Shown here one piece after another: positions 1 through 11,882 of a DNA stretch of 64,000 bases. The first letter of the stretch is position 1, and each line of letters opens with the position of its first letter. The notes beneath the pieces are model-generated. The model did not search any database, was not told the DNA's origin, and saw nothing but the letters and a program-made list of their open reading frames with translations. Source of the DNA: Metellina segmentata. Lineage: Eukaryota; Arthropoda; Arachnida; Araneae; Tetragnathidae. The stretch spans positions 75,900,698 through 75,964,697 of the forward strand of contig OX375877.1 of the NCBI GenBank assembly GCA_947359465.1. The letters run 5' to 3'. The position numbers and the translations under genes are program-made.

Positions 1-216
1 TCTTTGGAATGCAATCCTTTGGAAAGATTATATTGATCATTTCCTTGAATAGAATCCTTTAGAAGGATTCGATTGCTCCTTTCTTTGGAATGCAATCCTT
101 TGGAAAGATTATATTGATCATTTCCTTGAATAGAATCCTTTAGTAGGATTCAATTGCTCCTTTCTTCGGAATGCAATCCTTTGGAAAGATTATATTGATA
201 ATTTCCTTCGAATAGA
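1..216. repeat. 41/81-bp satellite, first block (truncated by window edge)
   Basis: The unit TCTTTGGAATGCAATCCTTT recurs at 1, 82 and 163, an 81-bp period. Each 81-bp unit is itself two diverged half-units of about 40-41 bp, each with a core like GAATNNAATCCTTTNGAANGATT. The same half-unit family reappears at 55104-55630 with about a dozen copies. The array runs off the left edge, so its true length is unknown. Confidence 0.85.
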
Positions 217-1908
217 ACGAGTGTTGAATTAATAAAAAAAATCGCCTCCGATAATTTGTAGTCCAGTTGCATGGTTAAAAGCCTTGGTACATAATTTCCC
301 CGAAAACTTTCGCGTGGATTATTACAAACATGACCTAATTACATAATTTACGTAATTTCACTTATTGTTTATTGGTCGTTGTATACCGTAACAGTCTCTA
401 GTTTTACGGCAATGATTTTCACCAGTCTTGTTTCATTTGAGTATCCATCCATTCTTGCGAATGAATGTAACCGATACATTAAGAGTAGTGTATCATCATA
501 AAAACGGAAACTAAATAGCTATAAGAAGCTTTTTTTACTCCTGTAAGGCAAAACTCACTCATCAAAAAGAGAGAACATTGTGTTTTTAAACTTTTTCTAA
601 CAAAGGGAAAACCCTTTTCTTTCGCTTCTTTGGTCCCGATATTTGGGAACAAAAAGTGCATTGAAGAAAAAGTTTGTTCTTTCATATAAACTTTTGCTTA
701 TCGTGGTTTACTCTTTTTTCAAACAATTTTTTAGAACACAGCATTCGAACTAGGTCCGATTAAAAAACATGACATATTCTGCCATCTGGCCATCTGCCTT
801 CCATTCTGCACCACGTGCCTCCATGTTCCTTCGAACCACTGAAGCCTGGATTTCGTTCCATTGCAGACGAACAAATGAAAAAAGTAGCCATGAATGGCCC
901 TTTCTGTACGATAAGACTATTTGCCAAGGGTCGTCTCCTACGGTGGGACATTAAAACAAATCACATCTAACCATCCTTTGATACTGGGAGTGTTCTGGAA
1001 CAAGATCGCCACGTGCTGAACTCGACCCATCCTGGAAGTAAGTGCGCGTGTGTGAATCACTCGGTGGATTTTATTTCACTGGAGTGAAAAAATCTCTGCT
1101 TTGCTCTGATAAGTGTGGAAAGCGAAACCATATTTCTCGATTCAGAAAGCCCGCTAATTATAATGCATTTGCAGCGATATGAATGGAGTTCTGCAACTAG
1201 ATCATCTCATACTCTTTTTTGTCGAGCTTCGTAAGAAAACAGACTAAGAATAACCATTGGGTGGCATATGACTGAATCGAATGGTGTTAGAAGAACTCCA
1301 TTCACGTAACCCGATGAATGGAAATTCTATAGTGACCAATTCAACGAACAAAGAAGTATATCGACCGAAAGTGGTATATAAAAATCGAAAGTAATATCGT
1401 CAAATCGTCAAAAGGAGAAGTTTAGGTGAAAGGCACAAATAGCATTTATAGTTAAAATCCTCAAGAAAAATATTATCAACAGAGTTTAATAAGATTTTAT
1501 AATAGTATTACAGTATAACAATGGCTTAAAAGTGGCAACGGTATGAACGACCTCTGCAGTGGTTTTAGTGCTTTACTATACGGTTATTATTGATCAATAA
1601 CTTAATTTCACAAGTTAATAAAAAACCAAAATGGAATAATATACTCATTCATATTCGAATACACGGTATTCTTTTCTTGAGGGTTCAAATTTTACCGATA
1701 GGACGTAAAAATTTGTTTCTTCAATTAGGTATCACAAATGGTGGAATTAAATTTTACCTTTTCCTTTTTTGAGTATAACTCATGGCGTCTATTTGGGGAT
1801 ATAATATGGGGGGGGGGGGTATCCATACAAGTCAGACTGTGATTGCTTCCTTTGCATGCCTATATTGAAACATAAATTTCCCCGAGGAAAACTCACTTAC
1901 TTTTAAGA
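217..1908. other. no recognisable gene or element
   Basis: AT-rich sequence with short ORFs only. The stretch 770-960 is richer in G+C and carries overlapping short ORFs on both strands without a recognisable domain. A run of 12 G lies at 1808-1819. I see no terminal repeats, long reading frame or RNA gene. Confidence 0.5.
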
Positions 1909-2137
1909 GGTAGGTAGAAAGGTACTTGAAGACAAAGGGCTATTGGCGACGGCACGAGATAAATCCCAAAAGGAAATATTCGAGAACATCTCATAATTTT
2001 CGACCACAGTCAGATGACGAGAACAACACCTGAACTGGCACCCCACTCTCCAAACTTCCACACAACGCCAATTTGACATTTGAGGCCACAAGAGATTTTA
2101 TGTGCATCAGCCCCAACCTACAGACACCATTGGTACA
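1909..2137 (-). mobile_element. SINE-A, diverged partial copy
   Basis: On the minus strand this reads through the shared SINE-A/B body. Recognisable pieces are GGGCTATTGGCGACGG, CAGATGACGAGAACAACACC and CACCCCACTCTCCAAACTTC. The left end carries AGGTAGGTAG, the complement of the TACC-rich SINE-A tail. The tRNA-like head is missing or too diverged to see, and I found no clear target-site duplication. Confidence 0.75.
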
Positions 2138-2945
2138 GAGAATAAAGATCTGGAGAAATAACCAACTTCAAGTGATGTAAAGAGGCTATATCAAGATTCA
2201 CAATTACTGACACCAACGGTATGAAATGTGTGACGGAAAATAGAACTTAGTATGTCACAACTGTTAGGATAGCACATCCTTTTGGACATTTTTCTGAGGG
2301 TACACATCATGGAACTGATCTAATTTGGATTCCTGAATGAGAAAATAAACATGCCCGTGCATTTGGTAATACATATGTTGTTTATTTGTTTTACTACACA
2401 TGGGATATGTATGCTTTTATGCATTTATTTCTCGTGTATAAGAGACTCAACTTTTGCTATAAAAGTAATATCTTGTAAGGGTTCAAAAGGTAGGGATGGG
2501 GCCTCTGTTTCTAGATATAGCTACCATATAACAGCAGATAACTTTTAAGGCAATGGGTTAGGACTGCTAGACAACGGCCTTTACTCAATGGCACTCCTCC
2601 CACAAATTGTATGACATAGGCAAGAGAGGAGTAAATATTAAAATACTACCATAAATAACCAGATTAGTTGTTTAAAAAAACAATAGATTTGTACCATAAA
2701 ACAAAAAAGATATTCAGAAAACCACACATTTGCCTTCCTGCAATAATTTTCCCAAGTTTGCGTCACTGGCTTTCATACACCTGTTGAATTTGGCGATTCG
2801 ATTTATGTACACGTTTGTAACATTTATTCTTCATGTGGAGCTTAATTATTATAATATTGGTAACAATTCCCAAAAGGTTCGGCTTCCTAGAATCGAATCA
2901 TTTGAAACGATTCTATTAATCTTTCACTTGGAGAATAATCCTCTA
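2138..2945. other. unassigned; holds a diverged dispersed-repeat fragment
   Basis: Mostly unassigned AT-rich sequence. Positions about 2275-2325 are a weak, diverged match to the dispersed repeat at 8208-8342 and 20818-20942, sharing a core like TTTTTGAGGGTRCACNATC followed by GGAACTGATCTA. No supportable ORF. Confidence 0.35.
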
Positions 2946-2947
2946 TA

Positions 2948-3496
2948 CACTACCCTACAATAATGGACCGGACAGCAAGATGTGATGGTATAAGGGAAAA
3001 AATACATACTTTAATAGGAAGATGGTCCAGCACGTGCTGCAATTACACTAGAAACCCTTCTGGGCTTACTTTCAACAAGGTTTTGACACACAGCTATGGG
3101 TATTTGTGTCCATTCCTGCTGCAAGAATGTCGCCAGCTGTAGATTTCGGACGTGGTTCCTGGTCCGCAAGCGTCGCTCTAGCTAGTCCAACAAATGTTTT
3201 ATGGGGTTTAGGTCTGGAATATGAGCAGGCCAGGGAAGACGTTTTACATCCATATCTTGATATCACTGCTTGACAGTGGGTGGAACATGGAATGGAGCGT
3301 TGTCATCATGGAAGTAACATTCGTCCATACCATAAAATTCCCATAGCGTAGCAAGAACCTGATTGTCCAAAATGTTCATGTAGGCGTCGGCGTTCAATTG
3401 ACCAGGAACAACACGCAACGGTCCCAGGCCATACCACGAAAAACACCCCCAAACAAGTAGTCCGCTAGCGTCCGGTCCATTATTCTAAGGGTAGTG
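2948..3496 (-). mobile_element. Tc1/mariner-type element, internally deleted copy 1
   Basis: A 549-bp element flanked by TA dinucleotides (2946-2947 and 3497-3498). Its inverted ends are CACTACCCTACAATAATGG and the complement of CCATTATTCTAAGGGTAGTG. The minus strand keeps the C-terminal third of a Tc1-type transposase, with [18 protein letters not shown], then [11 protein letters not shown], then PDLNPI. The residue expected to be the catalytic Glu of the DD34E triad is Lys (codon 3197-3199), and stops interrupt the frame. The N-terminal DNA-binding half is absent, since full Tc1 elements are usually 1.3-1.7 kb. A sister copy lies at 16106-16675 with a different deletion breakpoint. It is non-functional. 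Confidence 0.9.
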
Positions 3497-3567
3497 TATA
3501 TATACACATACTATTCATTTCCTTAGAATTCCTTCCCCAAGTTATGCTCACATATGTGCAGGTACAT

Positions 3568-3868
3568 AGTTAAACGAATGTTACACTGGAGCAATACAAC
3601 AAGCGAAGGTCTTGGACTGATCCCGTGGGGAAAGATCGGAGGACAACCCCTCTTTATTTTCAACCACGGTCAGATGACCAGGTCACACCTCAGCTGGTAC
3701 CCCACTCTCCAAACGTCCACATCACGCCAACGGGAAGACATCTGAGGCCAAGACAGATTTCCCATGCATCAGCCCCCACCAATACGACGGTCTTTGGTTG
3801 GATCGAGATGCGAACTCGCAACCTTGCTGTTGCTAATCCACACACAACCTGGCTTCCTCGGCCCTATT
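3568..3868 (-). mobile_element. SINE-A, nearly full length
   Basis: On the minus strand it runs from a tRNA-like head at the right end (complement of CTCGCAACC...GTTGCTAATCC, including a degenerate B-box region) through the common body to a tail near 3568. Body landmarks are CACGGTCAGATGACCAGG, CACCCCACTCTCC-like sequence, ACGCCAACGGG and CATGCATCAGCCCCCACC. A clear target-site duplication was not found, so it is probably an old insertion. Confidence 0.8.
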
Positions 3869-5311
3869 GATTGAACAAACGAACGCTATTAACTACTGTA
3901 CCATGTAGTGCAATATCGACATGACACTACGAGGTATTCTGTAAGGCGTAGCGCGAGAAGAGACCCAAAAGATGCTATTGTATCACTATTTAAATACCAG
4001 TGCCGTTGGAAGGGTATCAATTACTCGGAGTAACGCCACCTGAATCGCGTCGACCCTTGAGTGCGCTTCGTACTTAAGCTAAACCCGACTAAAAGCCGTA
4101 ATTAATTTGCCTCCTTTTCAACGTCTACCTGCACGCTTGACCAACCGTCTCGCTCCGCTGTGTCAACCACCGCTCTCTACGTTTTTTTCTCAACTTCGCT
4201 ATCAACTTGACGCCTTTTCGTTCTCGTGCATTAACATGTCTCGGGACGTTTCGGGTTTTTCCTTCGCGAGAAAATAAGACTAACTCTTTTGCTTTTACTT
4301 TCCAACAAACAGTATCGTAGCGTGACGTTTGCAGACGATTTTACTCTACTACAAACTATGAGTGAATAAAAGGGGGGTTCGATTTTTTTTTCCCAGCTGT
4401 ACATCTTGTCATACCAGGAAATCTCTCGTATCTTGATAGAATGCCAGTATGTGTTTTTTTTTTCAAGTTTAGAAGTATCGTGAAGGGAGTTCTGTTTTTA
4501 AATAATTTTTGTTCGATAATTGATGGTTAAAAATCGTCATAAAAATAAAGTAACGTGAAAGATTATTAAATTAAAAAAAAAACGTATCAGTAAAATCAAT
4601 TTTGGTACTAAATATCTCAATTCGCGATACTTAATAGTTTTAAATGATTTTTAAAAGTTTGAAACCACAATATTAAATGTGACATGGGCGTACACAATAT
4701 ATTTATATAAGTGAGAAATAGGTAATGGTAATTTTAGTTAGCGTCGTACTAGAGCAACACAACGGGCTGTTGACGACGGTCCGAAGTGAGAAATAAATCA
4801 GAAGTCATGAAAGTCGAATCTTCCTCAATGAGGGAGACTTGGTCCACTTGAATGGGGTTTGCAAAATAATTAAATTAAGTACATAAATTCCATGTGTTTT
4901 CTTGAGATTGCATCTAATACATTTATGTTCTGCATGAAATTCGACGTCACACAATCATGAATTTATTACTAAAAATAAAAGTTAGAAGAGAAAACAAAAA
5001 TTCCCTATTTTATTTATATATTATTAAAAAGTATTTATTTGTTGAAAAAAATCCCGAAATCCCGACAATAAATAATAAAATAATGTGTGCAAGATATCTG
5101 AAATATATTTTACCAAACGATATTTATTGTAAAAGTAAAAGTTCTGATTTATATTTTATCAATTATTCATTTAAAACGATAAATATGACATACCTTGCAC
5201 AACTTTGACAACTTGCACACTTTCTACTTTCACATATCCCAAACAAATATGAAAAAAGTTCATAAATTAAAAAAATTAATAAAAAAATCGTTGGCAAAAC
5301 ATAAAAAATTT
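3869..5311. other. unassigned AT-rich DNA
   Basis: No gene recognised. A G+C-richer patch at about 4050-4260 has no lasting reading frame. 4560-5311 is very AT-rich with homopolymer runs. A short SINE fragment at 4725-4785 is listed separately. Confidence 0.5.
4725..4785 (-). mobile_element. SINE-B 3' fragment
   Basis: About 60 bp match the 3' end of the shared SINE body, including GTCGTACTAGAGCAACACAA and CGGGCTGTTGACGACGG. The tail on the left reads AATGGTAATTTTAGTTAG, the SINE-B type. This is a severely 5'-truncated copy. Confidence 0.8.
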
Positions 5312-5658
5312 ATATTTTTAAATAAATAATTGTCGTCTGATAAAAAATATAAATCACAATATTTACTTTTAATAAATATCGTATGCAAAATTATTTTTCT
5401 GTTTTTGTAAACTTTTTAGTTACCTATAAGAATAATCATAGTTTGTAGTTATTTTTATTGCCGATAAGTAAACGGATAGTTAACAAGGCCATTGACTTCT
5501 AGTGACAGATTCAATTCAACATCTTTTAACTATTAAATTGAGTTTTTTCATCCGCATAACGACTAGCAAGTGTCATTTTTATTGGAAGCATTGCCCAAAA
5601 CTTATTGAGCTCCAGGATGTTCGTCTGAAAATTGCTCGAAAAGGCAGAACTTCTATTC
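5312..5658 (+). repeat. tandem duplication, copy 1 (uninterrupted)
   Basis: About 347 bp that recur immediately downstream as copy 2 (5669-5775 plus 7357-7597) with scattered substitutions. Landmarks present in both are AATTGTCGTCTGATAAAAAA, ACAAGGCCATTGACTTCTAG and CTCGAAAAGGCAGAACTTC. This copy has the junction CTTTTTAGTTACCTATAAG intact, which corresponds to the site where the Helitron entered copy 2. Confidence 0.9.
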
Positions 5659-5775
5659 TATTTTTATTATATTTTTAAATAAATAATTGTCGTCTGATAA
5701 AAAATATAAATCATAATATTTACTTTCAATAAATATCGCTTGGAAAAATATTTTTCTGGTATTGTAAACTTTTTA

Positions 5776-7356
5776 TCTATATAAATAAGAATGGAGTGTT
5801 TGTACATTCAATATTTTCGACGCATTTCAAGTTTTCTATCCGTTTTGGACCCTTCTGATGCCGAATCCGCCTTTTTCTCGTTTGGTGTCTGTCTGTCTGT
5901 ATGTCTGTCTGTCTGTATGTTGTGCCCTATACACGTCCACGCGGTTTAAGATATTTTCATGGAAATTTGCATACAGAGAGTACTTATCTTGATTTAGTGA
6001 GTGGAATTGGTTGCGAAAGTCTGTCTGTCCGTCTTTCTGTTCTATGCTCGATTTTGTGTTTGTGTGTTTGTGTAGGCATCACATAAATTTTATTCCAGAT
6101 ATTTGATTGCATTGTATTTTATTTTATACATTATCTATTAATTTCGTGAATGCAATATTAAACATTTCTTTATTGTTATATTTAGTTGAGTTTCATGCTA
6201 AAACACCTGAGTAAGTATACTTAAATCAACCATAATTTGGTAGTTTTGGAAAAATTGGAATGTCTATTGAATATTACGATTACTTCGATTGCTTTACCAG
6301 TACTGCTGAAAAAGTAATTATTCTTCAAAAAATTATTATTTTTTTTTTATGGAATTTCATCTCTGATACTTTATTTATATCGAGTCTTATTTTTATTCTT
6401 TGCGCAATGAAAACGATTTCCGAATATTTGGGACAGACGATATTTTTCAACGAAACGAGAATGAACAAGATCGCGCGAGCAGTGATATTTTTTCTGGTTC
6501 TTTCGCTCTGATTTAATTTCACATTTCTAAATTTTGTACTCTTTTAGTTGTAAGTTGTGGCAACTGTGCGAGATCAAGAGATAAAATTGAATCACAAATT
6601 AATATATTTAGAACAATTTTTTGCGACATCTTTTATTTTGTTTTATTTCGCTGTTTCCTGTTTTAAATATTTATTATTTTAATAAATGTGTTTTCCTTCT
6701 CATCACACACAACAGCACCACAAAGTATTAAACTTGAAAATGTTAGGTAAGTCAGTATAAATTTTCAGTAAATTTTAAGTGTAGTTATGCCATTATTGAA
6801 AGAATAATGAAGTTATTTAAAGAATAATGTCGTTATTGAAAGAATAATAATGTTTAAAAATCCAAACTAGAACTTTTTCCAACATTAAAAAATTCGTTGT
6901 AGTAATGACAGGAGAAGATTGCAAAATTTCACAATGTCGCATACCGGAGGCAAGAGTGCCACAAGTAAAAAAATATTGTTTTGTTGACTATGAGTGCGGG
7001 AGCACTCGCCGTAAATCGTAATTTTAATTAATTGAGTTGCACATGAAGAGAACTTAAGAAAGGGAATGCCAAATCTTCCTATAAATCGTCTTTTATAGTA
7101 GTAAACTTAGTATCACCTTTCGTCTTTTTGTAGCTTTGTCATACAGCAATTGTGCGATGTATGTGAAATGTATTACATGAATGGATATGCATGTGTAGGA
7201 TTTGTGTCCAAAGTAAGTTGTAGAAAATATAAAGATGACGAAAGGTGTTAAAATAAATTTTTATTCTACAAAAAACGTAAGTCATTATATATTTTGATAA
7301 TCTCTTCAATCTAGAGTAAACGAATTCAAACCGAGTAAGGTCGGGTATTTTGCTAG
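5776..7356 (+). mobile_element. non-autonomous Helitron
   Basis: It begins TCTATATAAATAAGAATGG and ends TATTTTGCTAG, and it lies between A (5775) and T (7357). These are the canonical Helitron features: 5' TC, 3' CTRR and an A|T target without target-site duplication. A short hairpin precedes the 3' end (CCGA, loop GTAAGG, TCGG) about ten bases before CTAG. At 1581 bp it has no RepHel reading frame, only ORFs under 90 codons, so it must depend on a partner encoded elsewhere. Inside are GTCT-rich tracts (5886-5921 and 6021-6045), an imperfect repeat of TTATTGAAAGAATAATG (6790-6850), and complementary arms CACCTTTCGTC (7114-7124) and GACGAAAGGTG (7237-7247). The tandem-duplicated flank supplies the empty site. 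Confidence 0.88.
5886..5921. repeat. (GTCT)n microsatellite inside Helitron
   Basis: GTCTGTCTGTCTGTATGTCT-type tract of about nine tetramers near the 5' end of the Helitron, where such tracts are common in this class. Confidence 0.9.
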
Positions 7357-8207
7357 TTTACCTATAAGAATAATCATATTTTGTAGTTATTTTTATTGCC
7401 GATAAGTAAACGAATTGTTAACAAGGCCATTGACTTCTAGTGACAGATTCAATTCAACATCTTTTAATTATAAATTGAGTTTTTTTTTATCCGCATAACG
7501 ACTAACAAGTGTCATCTTTATTGAAAGCATTGTCCAAAAGTTATTGAGCTCCAGGAGGTTCGTCTGAAAGTTGCTCGAAAAGGCAGAACTTCTATTCACA
7601 ATCACTACCCTCCATGATGAGACGGCAGGAGCTCTGCACCAGCTGCCATCTTTTGAACCCAATTTCGTTCCTCAAGAACAGGTGGTTGATGCGATCACGT
7701 GACCCAGGTAGAGACCATTTCGGAATCCCTGTGGAGGACTGCTCACAAAATGTTCCCACCTTGCGCACAGGATCTTGACTATTACCAACAACAGCGTCTC
7801 TTTCATATATTGTGTGAAAAGGATTTCTGTTTACCCCCACTCGAACCTGACTTATTTTCTAAATATAGAATCGCGCTGCTTTTTGCTTCGTTTTAAGTCC
7901 GATTCTGTCTATAGGTGTAAATCCGTTTGGATAAGATTTTGTTTAGTGTAAATCTTAATGGTTGAAAAATATTGAAGTATGCATTTCAGATTAGACTCCT
8001 TCTTGTCTAATAGTTGGAAATATATATTTAGTTTTGTTGAGGAAGGGTTTACACTAGAAGTCGAATAACCGACATATAGTATATAGTCGAATTTTGATGT
8101 AAATCATTAAATTATTATAATATAGATCACTTCCGCGTCAGGGAGCATGTCAGTTTCATAATGTAACTCTTTACTAGCAGTATTTGATTTCAAATTTTAC
8201 AATAAAA

Positions 8208-8342
8208 ACATGGGGATAGTCAAGACTGATTTGAAAGAGAATCCTGTCCAAGTTATGGACTTTTTGAGGGTGCACGATCTTCTGGACTTGATCTAGTTGA
8301 TCTAGACCAAGGAGAATTAGCAACAACAACAACAACAATAAA
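8208..8342 (+). repeat. dispersed repeat with CAA-rich tail, copy 1
   Basis: Nearly identical, in opposite orientation, to 20818-20942. Shared landmarks are GTCAAGACTGATTTGAAAG, GTCCAAGTTATGGACTTTTT and CCAAGGAGAATTAG. It ends in CAACAACAACAACAACAATA, a simple tail of the sort left by retroposition. This copy carries a small internal duplication of GATCTAG. The family is unknown to me. Confidence 0.8.
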
Positions 8343-9150
8343 AACTAATAAGTCTATTGTGTCAAATATTGAACTTTGCTATTAACTAATCAAGATGATA
8401 AAAAGGTGAATTCTTATTTCGGTAGAGTAACCGGAGAGCATTAGGACCAAAGCAAACAACCAGCGTAAAACTCGAGATTAAATATGCTATCTAATAATAT
8501 TTTGTCATCACAATAATGAGTTTTTTCTTAATAAATGAGTAAATGGGGAGTATGATAGAACTATTTTCAAAGGTAACATATTTAAACTCGAGTTTTCTTC
8601 TTGTTTATTTTGGTCTTGTTGATGGTGAACGTTTTGCTGTATCAAATTGTCCATTTTATAACTGTTTATCATCTTTGTTATTCATTTTTTTAATCTTTTT
8701 AATATTTGATATCTGTTTGAGTAGGATTTTCATCTCTTAATCTTGTAATTATATTCTAATTATATTTTAACTCTAATAACAAAGAAAACAGGATATAGTT
8801 TTTAAATCCTACCATTTCAGTAATGTTAGGGACCTCAACATCTAGAGTGTTAAAAAACGGTTGCAAACATCAACCCGAAGTTTTAATTTTATTGTTGATG
8901 TTGAAGAAACGAAAAATATTATCAGAAACAGACAAAAATACATTTGTTTGATGACACACACAAAATTCCGCGTCTATATCAATTCAATTACTTAATTATA
9001 TCTATCGTTCTACATCATTATGTTTAAAAACTTTTATATTGCCACCAGCTCGTGGCAAAGTAAATGAATATACAGATAAAAGCTAACGCAATAATTTATT
9101 AAACTTATTCATACCTTCTAGTTAAATTCAGACGATCTGTCACATAGTCC

Positions 9151-9163
9151 GTTGCCAAGCAAC
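9151..9163. promoter_or_regulatory. X-box-like palindrome (RFX site candidate)
   Basis: GTTGCCAAGCAAC fits the imperfect inverted-repeat consensus of RFX-type X-boxes: GTTGCC, one spacer base, AGCAAC. There is no recognisable gene nearby, so it may be a chance match. Confidence 0.2.
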
Positions 9164-10168
9164 CGGGCTCTTAGTTCTCTCTCATTGTATCATGTGCTCG
9201 GTTTTCATAACATAGGGCATCCAAACCCTGTTTCCACTCATAAAGAAGTGGTATATATTGCGAACATATAGGCAAAAATGGTTAACCAATTTTACAGTAT
9301 GCTAATGCTATTTTGTATACACAATACAGCACACATAAAAAATGATGTTCAAAAGATGTTCTTCCAAAATAGTTTCCCCAAGTTAGAGACAATGGTTAAT
9401 TATCTTAAGATTTTTTAGACGCCACCTGTATTACTATTTTCCCAGATCGCCTTTTTTTGCAAGGTAATCTATTTCTCCCACCATAACCAATATAATTCTA
9501 CACCGAATTCCCATGACTACAAAGAAACCTTAGTTGTATTCTAACATCTGCGGTGGGTAGACTTCCAGACCTTAGATTACTGCAAATGGTAATAGCAAAA
9601 ATCGTTCCTCGCAGTCACGATAGTGATTTGCGAAATTTGTTTCTTATACATCCTGATATCAATGTTTACCTGTATTCCGTTCCCGAAAAGCGGATGCATT
9701 GCTTATATTGTGTGGGTCTAATGATTAGTGCTGAAGATTAAATACATCACGATCAAATCTTGAGTGATCGGACTTGTGTTTTGCCAGCTGCCCTTTCAAC
9801 AATGCCCAACGAATTCGTCTGTTAAACTCTGAACTTTTATTTCTGTACTTTTTTCCAAGTCTGAGAGAGGTTTATATTGAGCGAACAGTTTCGAAGTATT
9901 TGTGTGAATTTGGTTGCACAAAAGAAAGATGTCTGCTTATTTTGTCACAGCTGGTATCACTTATAATTTCTTTTATGGAGGCATAAAAAAATGGAAGCAT
10001 TTTATTATAAATAGACTTTTACATGTCCTTTTCTCATCCCAAATTCTTTTCTTTTTTGTGTGTTTGCATGTTTAATTTCATTATATATATATGTACCTCA
10101 GATTCACTATGTCTTTGAGACTGGTGTACTAGCATGTGTTGACCAAAGGCGTGAAATATAACTATAAC

Positions 10169-10572
10169 GAGTATTGCTATTGAGAGTAGTTTGAAAAGGT
10201 GTGACAAAAGTCTTGACTGTTCTGTGAAAAATTGATTTGTTTGGCTGATTTGCTATCTTATCTCCTCGTTTGGCGACATAACATCGTATGACGGAAGATG
10301 TGTCAATTTTCATTTCTGTAGAGTGGGAACAGAATTTGATAAAAACGCCAAGGTCTACTACTATCAGATTATCAATCAACGAACCAATCAGGTGATGAAT
10401 CAATGGATGGGTCTCTTCTCCCATCCCGGGGACAAATCAGATTAATGAAGTTAGGTTCCACCCAGCAGACAAAATTGTCTGAGGGTCACGTTAGAACTGG
10501 TTTTGGTCACATGATCCTGGACCAATAAAAAGGTTACCACTGCTCATTCTACTTTTATAATTCTCCTATGGT
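10169..10572 (+). repeat. promoter-like dispersed repeat, copy 1
   Basis: About 400 bp that match 44041-44424. Shared segments are GAATCAATGGATGGG, CCACCCAGCAGAC, TTTTGGTCACATGATCCTG and AAAAAGGTTACC. It has CCAAT at 10384-10388 and 10522-10526 and a TATA-like AATAAAAAGG at 10524-10533, arranged like a Pol II promoter. In the other copy the block sits inside a TTAA-flanked element. No clear terminal repeats are seen here. It could be a solo LTR fragment or a MITE interior. Confidence 0.7.
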
Positions 10573-10588
10573 GTTATCCTCGTCAACT

Positions 10589-10745
10589 GCAACACAACTA
10601 GAGCAACACAACGGGCTATTGATCAACGGTCTATTGATATTGAGGCCGGGATCAATCCCCTAAGGGAAAGATCCGGCGACAACACTACGTAATTCTGAAC
10701 CACAGTCGGATGACGAGGCAACACCTGAGCTGGCACCCTTCCCAC
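10589..10745 (-). mobile_element. SINE-A/B body fragment
   Basis: The minus strand carries the 3' half of the shared SINE body, including ACTAGAGCAACACAACGGGC, GGGATCAATCCCCTAAGGG and AGGCAACACCTGAGCTGGCA. A short duplication (GGTCTATTGATATTGAGG) interrupts it at about 10629-10646. The head is absent, so it cannot be assigned firmly to A or B. Confidence 0.8.
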
Positions 10746-10886
10746 GAATGGGATTTTTTAATGTAAATAAACAAGCCAAACGTTCTACAAAGATTTTATT
10801 TCCGCTGTTTAAATGCTCTCTTATGATACCTAGCGGGGGTTACCTAAAAAGGCAGTTTATTGCCGCTTTAGCTACGCTCATCTAAT

Positions 10887-11155
10887 AGGTGTTGACCAAA
10901 CAACTATCATATTTCAATTCGAAATTTGTTCTTTGGAATTGCAATCGGGGAAATTCTGGAATTGTATTAAAAAACAAGCCAACTTATCCCACATAAAGGA
11001 AACATATCGCCGCAAGAACATCAAAGTCACCTGCCGTAAATTGACAGCGTTTAATCCATCGGTGTTGACCAAACAAATATTACATTTCAATTTGAATTTT
11101 ATTCTTTGAAAAACAAAATTGATGAAATAATCGCATTAAAAAAAAACAAGTCAAC
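10887..11155. repeat. diverged tandem duplication, 174-bp spacing
   Basis: GGTGTTGACCAAACAA recurs at 10887 and 11061, followed in both places by an ATTTCAATT...TTTGTTCTTTGG-like stretch and ending near AAAAAACAAG(C/T)CAAC. The intervening sequence has diverged. No coding content. Confidence 0.65.
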
Positions 11156-11882
11156 TGAAACCCACGTTCAGAATGCTTAAAGGAAACACAGGAACCCAAC
11201 CACCATCTATATGTAGCTTGAAAGAAAAACCTCTCATTGGTACTGTGTAAATTAAACTCAAATTCGTAAAACATTGAAGCAACTTCCACCCCAGCAGCTT
11301 TGAAGCAGGAGTCAAATGTTCTTTTATTCTATCGACCCTTTGTGTGATCTTATTACAAATAACAATTTAAAACAAATAACAATTACAACACAATAACAAT
11401 ACAATTTCCCTATTCACTCTCTCTCTCTCAGCTACGAGAAACGTGTCTTCCTAGTTCCACTTCACATTTTTGGATGATCTGTCAATCCCGCTAAACCACC
11501 AAAACCGCTGTTATTTCATTTTTAGTATGAACTCGCCTCTGCTCAACTTTTTACTACCAAAACTTAATACCCTTCTACCACAAAACATTGCGTAGTGGCG
11601 TTCAAAGCACTACTTCCAAGGCTGCGCGTAAAAATTATGGGTTTTCGGACAAAATACATCTTGTGCTCACTACACCATGCGAGATGGATTGGTTTCGGTA
11701 TTCATTCAGAGAAACACACATCCCCAAACATTGGCCTTACTGTCCACTCTATGCACATACGGATTCCTGATAGCTGGAATAAAATGACAAATTTTGTTTA
11801 TCTAACAAAATTTATTTGTTAATTAACATTCTCAAGCAACAGGTAAAGTAATATTGTTGATTGTTTTGGTTTTTTTTTTTTT
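11156..11882. other. unassigned DNA
   Basis: A CT-rich microsatellite (CTCTCTCTCTCTC) lies near 11416-11430 and a T run at 11869-11880 abuts SINE-C. The overlapping ORFs at 11588-11822 encode no recognisable domain. Confidence 0.45.

Larger units (their letters stand above)
5669..7597 (+). repeat. tandem duplication, copy 2 (split by Helitron)
   Basis: This second copy of the 347-bp block is split into 5669-5775 and 7357-7597 by the 1581-bp Helitron. Joining the two parts gives 348 bp, close to copy 1. No bases of the target were duplicated or lost at the junction, as expected for Helitron insertion between A and T. Confidence 0.9.
7598..10168. other. unassigned region; a dispersed repeat is its only clear content
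   Basis: No gene recognised. The ORFs between 7598 and 9990 are short and unconserved by eye. The repeat at 8208-8342 and an X-box-like motif at 9151-9163 are listed separately. Confidence 0.5.
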
